From NCBI GenBank assembly GCA_023432465.1, contig JAEYUO010000136.1, forward strand, positions 1-32,035: a stretch of DNA of 32,035 bases, in the 5' to 3' direction. The notes below the pieces were generated by a model. That model searched no databases. It saw nothing but the letters and a program-made list of their open reading frames with translations, and was not told where the DNA came from. Origin of the DNA: Planctomycetota bacterium. GTDB taxonomy: Bacteria; Planctomycetota; Phycisphaerae; Phycisphaerales; UBA1924. Shown in pieces: positions 1-7,064 of this stretch (within the stretch, counting starts at the first letter, position 1; every line of letters begins with the position of its first letter). The translations under genes and the position numbers were made by a program.

Positions 1-125
1 CTGTTGGGTGGCTTTGGGGGGAAGGGGAGGGCATGCGCGAACGGAGCATAGACCAGCACCGCCGAATCGCCGGATGCGAACCGGAGGTTCACGCCTCCTG
101 CCTGCGCGATCCGATACACCCGCAG

Positions 126-1730
126 ATGCCTACAACTTCCGTGATGTCCACACAGGCCGGCTCTTCGTCCGCCGTGGCCGCACCGTCAACGGCGGTGACC
201 GGACGCGGTTCGTCCAGCCCCCGTGCCGGGGCCTGGTGGGATGGCAGTTCGGGCGTGTTTGATGCGGCCGGACGCCACATCTACCTGATCGGCATCGGCG
301 GGTGCGGCATGAGCGGTCTGGCCCGCATGTTCCGCGGCCGCGGAGCATCGGTTTCCGGATCAGATGCCTATTCCTCCCCCTTCACCGAAGCGCTCGGTGC
401 GGAGGGTGTGCCGGTATCGCTCGATCAGTCCGGTGTGTTGCCCGAGTGTTGCGACCTCGTCGTCGCTTCCGCGGCGATCAAACCCGACCATCCGCAGTTG
501 CTTGAAGCCGATCGGCGGGGCATCCCCCACCTGACCTATGCCGAAGCCCTGGGCCGGTGCATGCTCGGCCGGACGGGCGTGTGTGTCGCAGGAACCCACG
601 GCAAGAGCACGACCACGGCGATGCTGGGGTGTGTGATGGCGGCCGCGGGGCTCGATCCCGGGGTCATCGTCGGCGCGAACTGCCCGCAGCTTTCGGCGCT
701 GGGCGGCAGCGGGGGTTTCCGCCTGGGCGCGGACCGGATGCCGGCGGGACTCCTGGCAGGGCAGCCGGGCCTGCTGGTCGTCGAGGCCTGCGAGTTCAAC
801 CGCAGCTTCCACAACTACCGGCCGCGGATCGCGGCGATTACGAGCGTCGAGGCGGATCACCTGGATATCTACGGCTCCTTGGATGAGGTCGTGAAGGCGT
901 TCGCCGACTTTGCCAAGCTCCTCCCGGCCAAGGGTACCAACGGCACGCAGGGCGGAGTGCTGCTCATCGCGCACGAGTGCGCGCATCGCACGCGTGTGAC
1001 CGCCGGCTTGCTCTGCGATGTGCAGACGATCGGCTTCTCGCCCAGCGCGGACTGGAGCGTGCAGTACGACCCGCGTTCGCGTCGGACCGGCCTTGTGCGG
1101 AAGGGCGAGGGCCTGGTCGCGGCGTGGGTGACGCAGATGCCCGGCGAGCACAACGCCATGAACGCGGCGACCGCCGCCGCGCTGGCGATGCTCTGCGGGG
1201 CTGATCCTGATTCGGTCGGGCGGACCCTCTCGGGCTTCGCCGGGCTGGAGCGGCGCATGCAGTTGCTGGGCGAGCGACACCTGCCCGCGCCGCGGGGCGG
1301 AACGGTCCGAGTCTACGACGACTATGGTCACCACCCGACGGAGGTCGCCAGCACGCTCAGAGCTCTGCGGGACTTCGAGCGTCCGGAGGAACGCGGGGGC
1401 AGGCTCATCTGCGTCTTCCAGCCGCACCAGCATTCGCGGACACGCTTCCTGCTCGATGAGTTCGCCACGGCCTTCGGTGAGGCGGACATGGTGATTGTCC
1501 CGCACATCTACTTTGTGCGGGATTCCGAGATCGAGAAGACACGCGTCTCGGCGGCGGACCTGGTCGACCGGCTCCGCCAGCGCGGCGTGCAGGCGATGCA
1601 CCTGTACCCGTTCGAGGCGATCGTCGAAGCGCTCGAAGTTGTCTGCAAGCCGGAGGATGTGCTTGTGGTGATGGGCGCGGGCCCGGTGGACACGGTGGCC
1701 AAAGGGTTCCTGAGCGGAGGGACCCGCTGA
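126..1730 (+). CDS. murC: UDP-N-acetylmuramate--L-alanine ligase (MurC)
   Basis: MurC adds L-alanine to UDP-MurNAc using ATP, the first peptide step of cytoplasmic peptidoglycan precursor synthesis. From the start at 126 (534 residues), a Rossmann-like GIGGCGMSGLA motif lies near residue 56, the ATP-binding GTHGKSTTT loop near 156, an EACEFNRSF stretch near 220 where most MurC proteins read EADESD, a TSVEADHLDIYG segment, and the YDDYGHHPTE motif near 397. All three Mur-ligase domains are present. The start is uncertain: an in-frame ATG at 33 has a GGAGG only two bases away, and the 33-125 stretch uses two rare ATA codons, so 126 or 144 looks more likely. Residues 1-50 are a Ser/Ala-rich extension without family similarity. 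The stop is followed after one base by murB, so the genes are probably cotranscribed. Identity is secure; only the start is open. Confidence 0.96.
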   Translation: MPTTSVMSTQAGSSSAVAAPSTAVTGRGSSSPRAGAWWDGSSGVFDAAGRHIYLIGIGGCGMSGLARMFRGRGASVSGSDAYSSPFTEALGAEGVPVSLDQSGVLPECCDLVVASAAIKPDHPQLLEADRRGIPHLTYAEALGRCMLGRTGVCVAGTHGKSTTTAMLGCVMAAAGLDPGVIVGANCPQLSALGGSGGFRLGADRMPAGLLAGQPGLLVVEACEFNRSFHNYRPRIAAITSVEADHLDIYGSLDEVVKAFADFAKLLPAKGTNGTQGGVLLIAHECAHRTRVTAGLLCDVQTIGFSPSADWSVQYDPRSRRTGLVRKGEGLVAAWVTQMPGEHNAMNAATAAALAMLCGADPDSVGRTLSGFAGLERRMQLLGERHLPAPRGGTVRVYDDYGHHPTEVASTLRALRDFERPEERGGRLICVFQPHQHSRTRFLLDEFATAFGEADMVIVPHIYFVRDSEIEKTRVSAADLVDRLRQRGVQAMHLYPFEAIVEALEVVCKPEDVLVVMGAGPVDTVAKGFLSGGTR

Positions 1731-1731
1731 A

Positions 1732-2652
1732 ATGACCGCGCTTGCCGAGACCATCGAGTTTGAACGCAATGCGGAGATCCCGACCTGGTTCGGCGTGGGT
1801 GGCCGCGCCGACCGGCTTGCTCGGCCGCGAAGTGTTGAGCAGCTTCGCCGCTGCCTCGAGATCGACCCGAACGCGCGGATCCTGGGCGATGGGGCCAACC
1901 TGCTTGTCGATGACGGGGGCGTGCTGGAACTCGTGGTGACGCTGAGCGAGCCCGAGCTGTGCGGCTGGGACTTTGACGTTCCCGGCGAGCCTGGGATCGT
2001 CCGCGCGATGGCGGGCGCGAACCTGCCCCGGTTGATTCTCGAGGCGTGTCGGCGCGGGCGGTCTGGGCTCGAAGGGCTCGGCGGGATTCCGGCGACGGTT
2101 GGCGGGGCGGCGAGGATGAACGCGGGCGGGACGTTCGGCGAGATCGGCAACGCCGTGCGTGTTGTGCACGCGATTGACCGCGCCGGATGCGAAGTCACGT
2201 TCACGCGCGAACAGGCGGGCTTCGGCTACCGCCGGTCGAATCTCGGCGATGTGGTGATCGTGTCGGTCGACCTGGATCTTGGTGAAGACGATCCCAAGAA
2301 GCTCCGTGACCGCCTCAAGGAAGTGATGGAGTACAAGAAGCGGTCGCAGCCGATGGCGGAGCGTTCCGCCGGATGCGTGTTCAAGAACCCGACGCTCGCG
2401 GCGGACCTGCCGGCGATCGGCGCTGCGGGGCAACGCGTCTCGGCGGGGATGCTCATCGATCGGGCCGGCTGCAAGGGGCTGGGGATCGGCGGGGCGAGCG
2501 TCAGCACGCGCCACGCGAACTTCGTTGTCACCAGCGATGACGCGAGCGCGCACGATGTGATCGAACTGATCGACGAGGTCAAGCGGCGCGTGCTGGATAC
2601 CCACGGTGTGGAACTCGAGCCCGAGGTCGTGATCTGGAGGCGTGAGCAGTGA
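1732..2652 (+). CDS. murB: UDP-N-acetylenolpyruvoylglucosamine reductase (MurB)
   Basis: MurB reduces UDP-GlcNAc-enolpyruvate to UDP-MurNAc with NADPH and FAD, supplying the substrate of the neighbouring MurC. The 306-residue protein has the FAD-binding GDGANLLVDDGG segment near residue 52 and GLGGIPATVGGAARMNAGG near 115. It has FGYRRS in place of the type I tyrosine loop, which points to a type II MurB. The C-terminal VELEPEVVIW carries the conserved glutamate. The residue equivalent to the catalytic serine (GSFFKNP in E. coli) is cysteine 215 in SAGCVFKNP. The ATG lies one base after the murC stop, and the end overlaps ddl by four bases (GTGA), which implies translational coupling in the murC-murB-ddl run. 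Length and motif order match the family. Confidence 0.96.
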   Translation: MTALAETIEFERNAEIPTWFGVGGRADRLARPRSVEQLRRCLEIDPNARILGDGANLLVDDGGVLELVVTLSEPELCGWDFDVPGEPGIVRAMAGANLPRLILEACRRGRSGLEGLGGIPATVGGAARMNAGGTFGEIGNAVRVVHAIDRAGCEVTFTREQAGFGYRRSNLGDVVIVSVDLDLGEDDPKKLRDRLKEVMEYKKRSQPMAERSAGCVFKNPTLAADLPAIGAAGQRVSAGMLIDRAGCKGLGIGGASVSTRHANFVVTSDDASAHDVIELIDEVKRRVLDTHGVELEPEVVIWRREQ

Positions 2653-3659
2653 ACGATCAAGCGGCTGCAACTTCGTCACGCCCCTCTGTGCTGGTCCTCG
2701 GCGGCGGCCCGGATGCCGAGCGGGACGTGTCGCTGAACTCCGCACGCGCGATCGCCGAGGCGCTCGCCGCGGCGGGGCACGTGGTCGAGCGGAGGACCAT
2801 CGAACGCACGAGCGCCGATGAACTGGCCCGCATGCCCGGCGAGGTGATTTTCCCCGCGCTGCACGGCGGATGGGGCGAGGGCGGCCCGCTGCAGGACATC
2901 CTGGAATCCGACGGCCGTCCGTTCGTCGGCAGCACATCGCTTCCCGCCCGCCGCGCCATGGACAAGATCGCGACGAAGATGTTCGCGATGGAGCTGGGTA
3001 TCCCGACGCCCGCTTCGCACATCCTCGACTGGCGCGACGGCGTGTGCCCGATGGAACTGCCGGTGGTGATCAAGCCGGTGCACGAGGGCTCGACCATCGG
3101 TCTGTACCTCTGCCGCACCCCGGAGGACTGGACCGCCGCCCGCGCGCAGATCGCCGAAGAGGCCGCGCACGGAGAGCTGCGCACCTACATGATCGAGCCG
3201 ATGATCGGTGTCGGCGCAGATGGCCGCGGCAAGGCGCGAGAGCTTACGGTCGGCTTGCTCGATGGCCGTGCGCTCCCGATCATCGAGATCGTTCCGGCGG
3301 AGGGGCTGTACGACTACGAGGCCAAGTACACGCGCGACGACACGACGTATGTCGTGGATCCGGAACTGCCCTCGGGCGTCGCCGATCGCATCAAGGAGCA
3401 GACCGCGCGGGTGGCCCGCGCTCTGCGCGTGCGTCACATCGCCCGGGCGGACTTCATGCTCGATGCCTCGGGCACCGCATGGTTCCTGGAGATCAACACG
3501 ATGCCGGGGTTCACGGATCACTCCCTCGTGCCAAAGGCCGCCCGGAAGCTCGGCCTCGAGATGCCCGAGCTTTGCTCGACGCTCATCCGGCTGGCCCTTC
3601 GCGACCACCCGGGCCTGAGGCAGATCGACCCTCTCGCCGGCGCGAGCTCGGCCGCCTGA
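2649..3659 (+). CDS. ddl: D-alanine--D-alanine ligase
   Basis: Ddl joins two D-alanines with ATP to make the dipeptide that MurF adds to the peptidoglycan precursor. The 336-residue ATP-grasp protein opens with a VLVLGGGPDAERDVSLNSA segment typical of Ddl (usually GGxSxEHxVS). It continues with FPALHGGWGEGGPLQ, the VVIKPVHEGSTIG ATP-binding strand, ARELTVGLLDG, YDYEAKYTRDDTTY in the omega-loop region, and FLEINTMPGFTDHSLVP near the C terminus with the Mg-binding Glu/Asn. The GTG start at 2649 overlaps the murB stop by four bases, and no better ATG exists upstream. Nothing suggests a VanA-type D-Ala-D-Lac ligase. Confidence 0.95.
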   Translation: MNDQAAATSSRPSVLVLGGGPDAERDVSLNSARAIAEALAAAGHVVERRTIERTSADELARMPGEVIFPALHGGWGEGGPLQDILESDGRPFVGSTSLPARRAMDKIATKMFAMELGIPTPASHILDWRDGVCPMELPVVIKPVHEGSTIGLYLCRTPEDWTAARAQIAEEAAHGELRTYMIEPMIGVGADGRGKARELTVGLLDGRALPIIEIVPAEGLYDYEAKYTRDDTTYVVDPELPSGVADRIKEQTARVARALRVRHIARADFMLDASGTAWFLEINTMPGFTDHSLVPKAARKLGLEMPELCSTLIRLALRDHPGLRQIDPLAGASSAA

Positions 3660-3701
3660 GCCAGCGCCTCGAACTTCACACGCGACCAAGGACGGTCCAC
3701 C

Positions 3702-4667
3702 ATGACAGCCAAAGCCAAAGCAGCGAAGACCGATGCACCAGCGCGGCCGGTACGCTTTGCGCGCTTGCGCGCGATGATCGCGGATCGCTCACGCGTCGTG
3801 GATGCCATCGGCGCTGCGCTCGGTGGCGCGACCGCGTTGGCGCTCGCCGCGTGCCTCGTCGTCGGATATCGGCCGCTCATGGCGATGGCGACCGAGATGC
3901 GAAAATCCACACCGCGGGTGGAGATCGCCTGGCCGCTGATTCCGCTGCCCCCCGGGGCGCCTCCGGGCACTCTTCCGATGACCTGGCTGGATTCCGAGTC
4001 GCGGATCGGGCTGGAGCGTCTGGTCTCTCGACAACTCGGCGAGAACCCGCTGGATCCTCGCGCGGTCGCCGGCGCACAGGAGGCTCTCGCCGCGACCGGC
4101 TGGTTCGACGACTCGCGGGGCGGCGTGCGCGTCGTCCGTGGCGACGATGGCGTGGTGCGTGTCCATGGCGCGTGGCGTGTGCCTCGCGCGGCGGTCCGTG
4201 TGGGCGATACCGACTATCTCGTTGCGGCCAGCGGAGAGCTGCTCCAGCCGATGTACAAGCGCGACGGCTCGGGATTCAAGGTGATCCTGGGTGTCTCGCA
4301 CGCGCGGCCGGAGCACGGCAAGCCGTGGCTGGGCGGCGATGTGCAGGAGGGCCTGACGCTGCTCGCGTTCCTCTCGGGGATGCCCGGGTATCAGCAGGTG
4401 TACGGCGTCGATGTCTCGGAGTTTGTCAACGGCAGCCAACTGGTGATTGTGACGGATCAGGGGAACCGGATCATCTGGGGCGGTTCCTCAAGCGAGACGG
4501 AGTTCGCGCCCGGTCAGGCCATGCCCCGCAAGAAGCGCGAGGAACTCGCCAAGCTGTATGCGACCTACGGGCGCATCGATGCGGGCCGCGCGGTGATTGA
4601 TGTCCGCCCGGAGACCGGCGCGTACATCCACGTCGCGGAGATCGCCCGCACCGACCGTCGGCGGTGA
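3702..4667 (+). CDS. ftsQ: FtsQ-like cell-division protein (POTRA-type, single membrane pass)
   Basis: This 321-residue protein has a basic cytoplasmic N terminus (about 1-40), one hydrophobic segment (about 43-65, ending ALAACLVVGY), and a large predicted periplasmic part. The periplasmic part holds a POTRA-like stretch (IGLERLVSRQL to AATGWFDDSRGG), then VHGAWRVPRAAVRVGDTDYLVAASGELL. That layout matches FtsQ, where a strand/Pro-Ala/tyrosine-Leu-Val-x-x-x-G pattern follows the POTRA domain. A late VDVSEFVNGSQLVIVTDQGNRIIWGG resembles the FtsQ beta domain. FtsQ links FtsB/FtsL to the septal machinery. The position after murC-murB-ddl is the classic dcw place for ftsQ, which carries much of the argument because FtsQ sequence is poorly conserved. 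An AGGA precedes the ATG. No ftsA or ftsZ follows. Confidence 0.72.
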   Translation: MTAKAKAAKTDAPARPVRFARLRAMIADRSRVVDAIGAALGGATALALAACLVVGYRPLMAMATEMRKSTPRVEIAWPLIPLPPGAPPGTLPMTWLDSESRIGLERLVSRQLGENPLDPRAVAGAQEALAATGWFDDSRGGVRVVRGDDGVVRVHGAWRVPRAAVRVGDTDYLVAASGELLQPMYKRDGSGFKVILGVSHARPEHGKPWLGGDVQEGLTLLAFLSGMPGYQQVYGVDVSEFVNGSQLVIVTDQGNRIIWGGSSSETEFAPGQAMPRKKREELAKLYATYGRIDAGRAVIDVRPETGAYIHVAEIARTDRRR

Positions 4668-4689
4668 CGAAGGCGTCGTACGCTTGGGA

Positions 4690-5607
4690 ATGCACGGGAC
4701 GGGCGAACCCACACATGATCCGCTCCGCGATGCCGGTTGCGGCGAGAACCCCGCGCCGGGTGGCGAGCCCGCGCCGATGCCGATCCTGATCGAGCTCTCC
4801 GACCAAGAGCCGCCTCGCGCGCATGTCCGTACCGATCCGTGGGCACACCGCCGCGGAGAGCCGCGAGTGTTCGCCTTTCTCTGGACGATCTACCTCCTCG
4901 TGGCGGTCGGGGGCAGCCTGCTCTGGCTCTCGCGATCGACGGTTGTGTCGACCTCGACATATCGACCCGCCGCCCGGATCATGCTGCTTGTGGTCGCCGC
5001 CGGCGCAACGGTTCTCTGGCCGATGGTCCGGCTGAGCCAGGCATCGCCCCGGGGCTCGGGGGTTCGGGCCGCGTTGGCGGATGTGGTTGTCGTGCTCTTT
5101 CCGATGCAGATGATCGTGTGGCCGCTTGTCATGCTCGCCCAGTGGCCGCTGGGGATCGTGGGAGCACTTTCGCTTCTCACTGCGCTGTGGGTGCTCCTCA
5201 TCGGCGGGATCATCGCCATCGGAACATCCGGCCGGGCCGCGGACGAGCCGCACGACCGCGGCCTCGGGGAGCGATCGGGTTGGATGGCCGTGTGCATCCT
5301 GCTGGTGGCCGCCGCGCCCACACTCGTGCTTGCACGCAGGGCGGTCTCCGGTCCGGAAGCGGGCGTGCCCGAATGGGTGCCGATGCTCTCGCCGTTTACG
5401 GCCGTCCCCGCGCTCACGGGGCAGGGGTTCTCGGGTCCGCAGCATCCGGTCTCCGAGGCGCAATGGCTGGCGATTTCGTCCATCGTTGCTGTGGCGACGC
5501 TGGCCTGGCTGGTTGCCCTGATTCGTCAGCGGGCGAACCGGGGCCGCGGTCGGGGCGAAAGTGCTTCTGCCGGGGGTGGTTTGGCGGCGGCTTCGGGCCT
5601 AGATTGA
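4690..5607 (+). CDS. Multi-pass membrane protein of unknown function
   Basis: I do not recognise this 305-residue protein. After a polar N terminus of about 60 residues it shows roughly six hydrophobic segments: FAFLWTIYLLVAVGGSLLWL, IMLLVVAAGATVLW, the DVVVVLFPMQMIVWPLVMLAQW stretch, a LLTALWVLLIGGIIAIG stretch, MAVCILLVAAAPTLVLA, and ISSIVAVATLAWLVALI near the end. The C terminus is Arg/Gly-rich. It starts 22 bases after the ftsQ-like stop and reads the same way, so it probably belongs to the same transcript; a link to envelope biogenesis is only a guess from position. The ATG at 4690 was chosen because the frame upstream of it overlaps the ftsQ-like gene; TTG at 4684 is an alternative. Coding is supported by the long frame and coherent membrane topology. 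Confidence 0.75.
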   Translation: MHGTGEPTHDPLRDAGCGENPAPGGEPAPMPILIELSDQEPPRAHVRTDPWAHRRGEPRVFAFLWTIYLLVAVGGSLLWLSRSTVVSTSTYRPAARIMLLVVAAGATVLWPMVRLSQASPRGSGVRAALADVVVVLFPMQMIVWPLVMLAQWPLGIVGALSLLTALWVLLIGGIIAIGTSGRAADEPHDRGLGERSGWMAVCILLVAAAPTLVLARRAVSGPEAGVPEWVPMLSPFTAVPALTGQGFSGPQHPVSEAQWLAISSIVAVATLAWLVALIRQRANRGRGRGESASAGGGLAAASGLD

Positions 5608-5673
5608 CCGATACGCGAGCGCTCGTCGTGCCACACGGGATCCGGCGCGGATGTTTGCATGGAGGTTTTGCCG

Positions 5674-6138
5674 ATGGAGATGGTCACGCGCGAAGAGAAA
5701 GAAGTGCTGGAGGCGAAGCTCGCCACGTTGATCAACAATCGGTCGGCGATCTCCAAGCGCATCGCCGAGGCCCGCGAGCTGGGTGACCTCAAGGAGAATG
5801 GCGACTACCACGCCGCGCGCGAGCAGCAGGGCTTCGAGGAAGCAGAGATCCGCCGACTGGAGCAGCGACTCGCCGCTGTGCAGATCGTTGATGAGACCCA
5901 GAAGTCGATGGGCGTGGTCTACGTCGGCGCGATCGTGAAGATCCGCGAAGTCGGCGGCGACGATGACGAGCTGGTCCGCCTGGTGGGCGAGGCCACCGGC
6001 TCCACTTCGGTCGACTACTTCGAAGCGACCGTCAACAGCCCTTTCGGCGAGGCGCTCCTCAAGGCTCGCGTCGGCGAGACCGTGAGCGTCCGCGGCCCCC
6101 GGGGGCTGAAGCAGTTCGAGATCCTCGAGATCACTTGA
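5674..6138 (+). CDS. greA: Transcription elongation factor GreA
   Basis: GreA enters the RNA polymerase secondary channel and stimulates cleavage of backtracked RNA. The 154-residue length is normal. The N-terminal coiled coil spans about residues 3-75 and carries the tip motif LGDLKENGDYHAA with the conserved acidic residues Asp and Glu that place the Mg ion in the polymerase active site. The C-terminal FKBP-like domain contains VYVGAIVKI, VDYFEATVNSPFGEALLKARVGETVSV and a FEILEI ending. The start is decided by GGAGG at 5661-5665, eight bases before ATG 5674; the in-frame ATG at 5659 overlaps this ribosome site and is unlikely. A TAGATT at 5602-5607 could be a weak -10 element. Confidence 0.95.
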   Translation: MEMVTREEKEVLEAKLATLINNRSAISKRIAEARELGDLKENGDYHAAREQQGFEEAEIRRLEQRLAAVQIVDETQKSMGVVYVGAIVKIREVGGDDDELVRLVGEATGSTSVDYFEATVNSPFGEALLKARVGETVSVRGPRGLKQFEILEIT

Positions 6139-6332
6139 GGCCGCGTCCGAACGGACGACCGGCAGGGTCCGAGAACCATCGTGAGCACCGAAGAAACCCT
6201 CGGAACTGGCCGAGAGTGAAGCGTTGCTCAACGGCCCCGCTCGTGCCTTCGTCGCCCGCTGACCGCGGCCACCGTGTTCTGCGAGGCAACAGGGCGGCTA
6301 GAGTTTCCCGCGGTGGGGCAAAGGAGTTCGGC

Positions 6333-6632
6333 ATGGGCCTGAACCTCGCTCTCGATGAACTGCGTGCAACGGGTTGGTCGGACTTGGATTCGACCGGGTG
6401 TTCGTACGATGTGGATGGCCGCGCCTATCCCGGTGTTTCGCGTGTACGGCAGGAGTTCGCCGCGGCGGGTGTGGAGTTCAAGCTCGAGCGGATCGACCAG
6501 TATTCCTGCGTCCGGGCGTCTTGGGGCGGGACAGCGGGCGGGGCCGATGCCGGTGCGGTCGTCGGGTACACCGAGGCCGAGGCAGCGGTGTACGCCTTGG
6601 CCCACCTGCGGCGGATGCTGGCCACGGTTTGA
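6333..6632 (+). CDS. Small conserved-looking hypothetical protein
   Basis: A 99-residue soluble protein that I do not recognise. It begins MGLNLALDELRATGW and has a middle part with DVDGRAYPGVSRVRQEFAAAG, VEFKLERIDQYSCVRASW and a C-terminal helix with YTEAEAAVYALAHLRRML. There is no signal peptide or membrane segment. AAGGAG at 6321-6326 stands six bases before ATG 6333, a clear ribosome site that rules out the longer upstream frame starting near 6135. A TAGAGT hexamer at 6299-6304 may be a -10 box. The ordered mix of strands and helices and the strong ribosome site support a real gene. It lies between greA and a tRNA gene with no functional hint from context. Confidence 0.7.
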   Translation: MGLNLALDELRATGWSDLDSTGCSYDVDGRAYPGVSRVRQEFAAAGVEFKLERIDQYSCVRASWGGTAGGADAGAVVGYTEAEAAVYALAHLRRMLATV

Positions 6633-6742
6633 GCCCCCCAAGCGCGGCGGACATTCCGAGCGAAAGGTCACTCGGACACGCCCCGAACCGGCCTCCGGCG
6701 CGACCGCGGGGCCAGTTCTTGACCATTCCCCCGCTTCGGGCT

Positions 6743-6771
6743 TTCCAACCCACCCTGCCGCGGCCTAAACT
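6743..6771 (+). promoter_or_regulatory. Possible tRNA promoter
   Basis: TAAACT at 6766-6771 matches four of six bases of a -10 box and lies 15 bases before the mature tRNA start. A poor -35 candidate (TTCCAA) is at 6743-6748 with 17 bases between. Position fits a tRNA promoter, but sequence support is weak. Confidence 0.3.
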
Positions 6772-6786
6772 CCCGCCCTGACAACC

Positions 6787-6861
6787 GGCCCCATCGTCTA
6801 GCCTGGTCTAGGACGCCAGGTTCTCATCCTGGAAACTGGGGTTCGAATCCCCATGGGGTCA
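6787..6861 (+). tRNA. tRNA-Glu (anticodon CTC)
   Basis: The sequence folds as a tRNA. The acceptor stem GGCCCCA pairs with TGGGGTC (one G-U), followed by TC and a D arm with GTCTAG...CTAGGAC. The anticodon stem CCAGG/CCTGG has loop TTCTCAT, giving anticodon CTC for GAG codons. The T arm is TGGGG-TTCGAAT-CCCCA. The discriminator base is A and the CCA end is not encoded. The D and T arms closely resemble bacterial tRNA-Glu. It is a single gene, followed at once by a terminator. Confidence 0.95.
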
Positions 6862-6866
6862 TTAGG

Positions 6867-6901
6867 AACGCCCTGCGAACATTCGCGGGGCGTTGCTTTT
6901 T
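6867..6901 (+). terminator. Rho-independent terminator of the tRNA gene
   Basis: AACGCCCTGCGAA pairs with TTCGCGGGGCGTT (one G-U), followed by GCTTTTT. A GC-rich stem with a T run six bases after the tRNA end is a standard intrinsic terminator. Confidence 0.85.
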
Positions 6902-6974
6902 GGCAGATTCGCAGCCCACGCGGCCGTGCAGCCTCAACAGGGGGCACGGTGGGGGCCAAGTTCGCCACGCTGGG

Positions 6975-7002
6975 TTGTTCGAGTTCCTCGCCGAGGTATG
7001 CT
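6975..7002 (+). promoter_or_regulatory. Possible promoter of the kelch-repeat gene
   Basis: TTGTTC at 6975-6980 and TATGCT at 6997-7002 are separated by 16 bases, giving a plausible sigma-70-type promoter. A 5' leader of about 55 bases ends in ACGGAGG seven bases before ATG 7065. Matches to consensus are partial. Confidence 0.35.
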
Positions 7003-7064
7003 GAGGAAACGGCCCAACCCTCCAAGGAGGCGGGACCTACGCCGTAGCCATACGGAGGTTCGCC

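Noticed and set aside
360..2204. 614-residue minus-strand open frame
   Set aside because: Antisense to murC and murB, low-complexity composition and no family features.
2870..4600. 576-residue plus-strand open frame
   Set aside because: Out-of-frame shadow of ddl and the ftsQ-like gene.
6144..6157. CGTCC-GAAC-GGACG hairpin after greA
   Set aside because: Short stem and no T run, so I do not call it a terminator.
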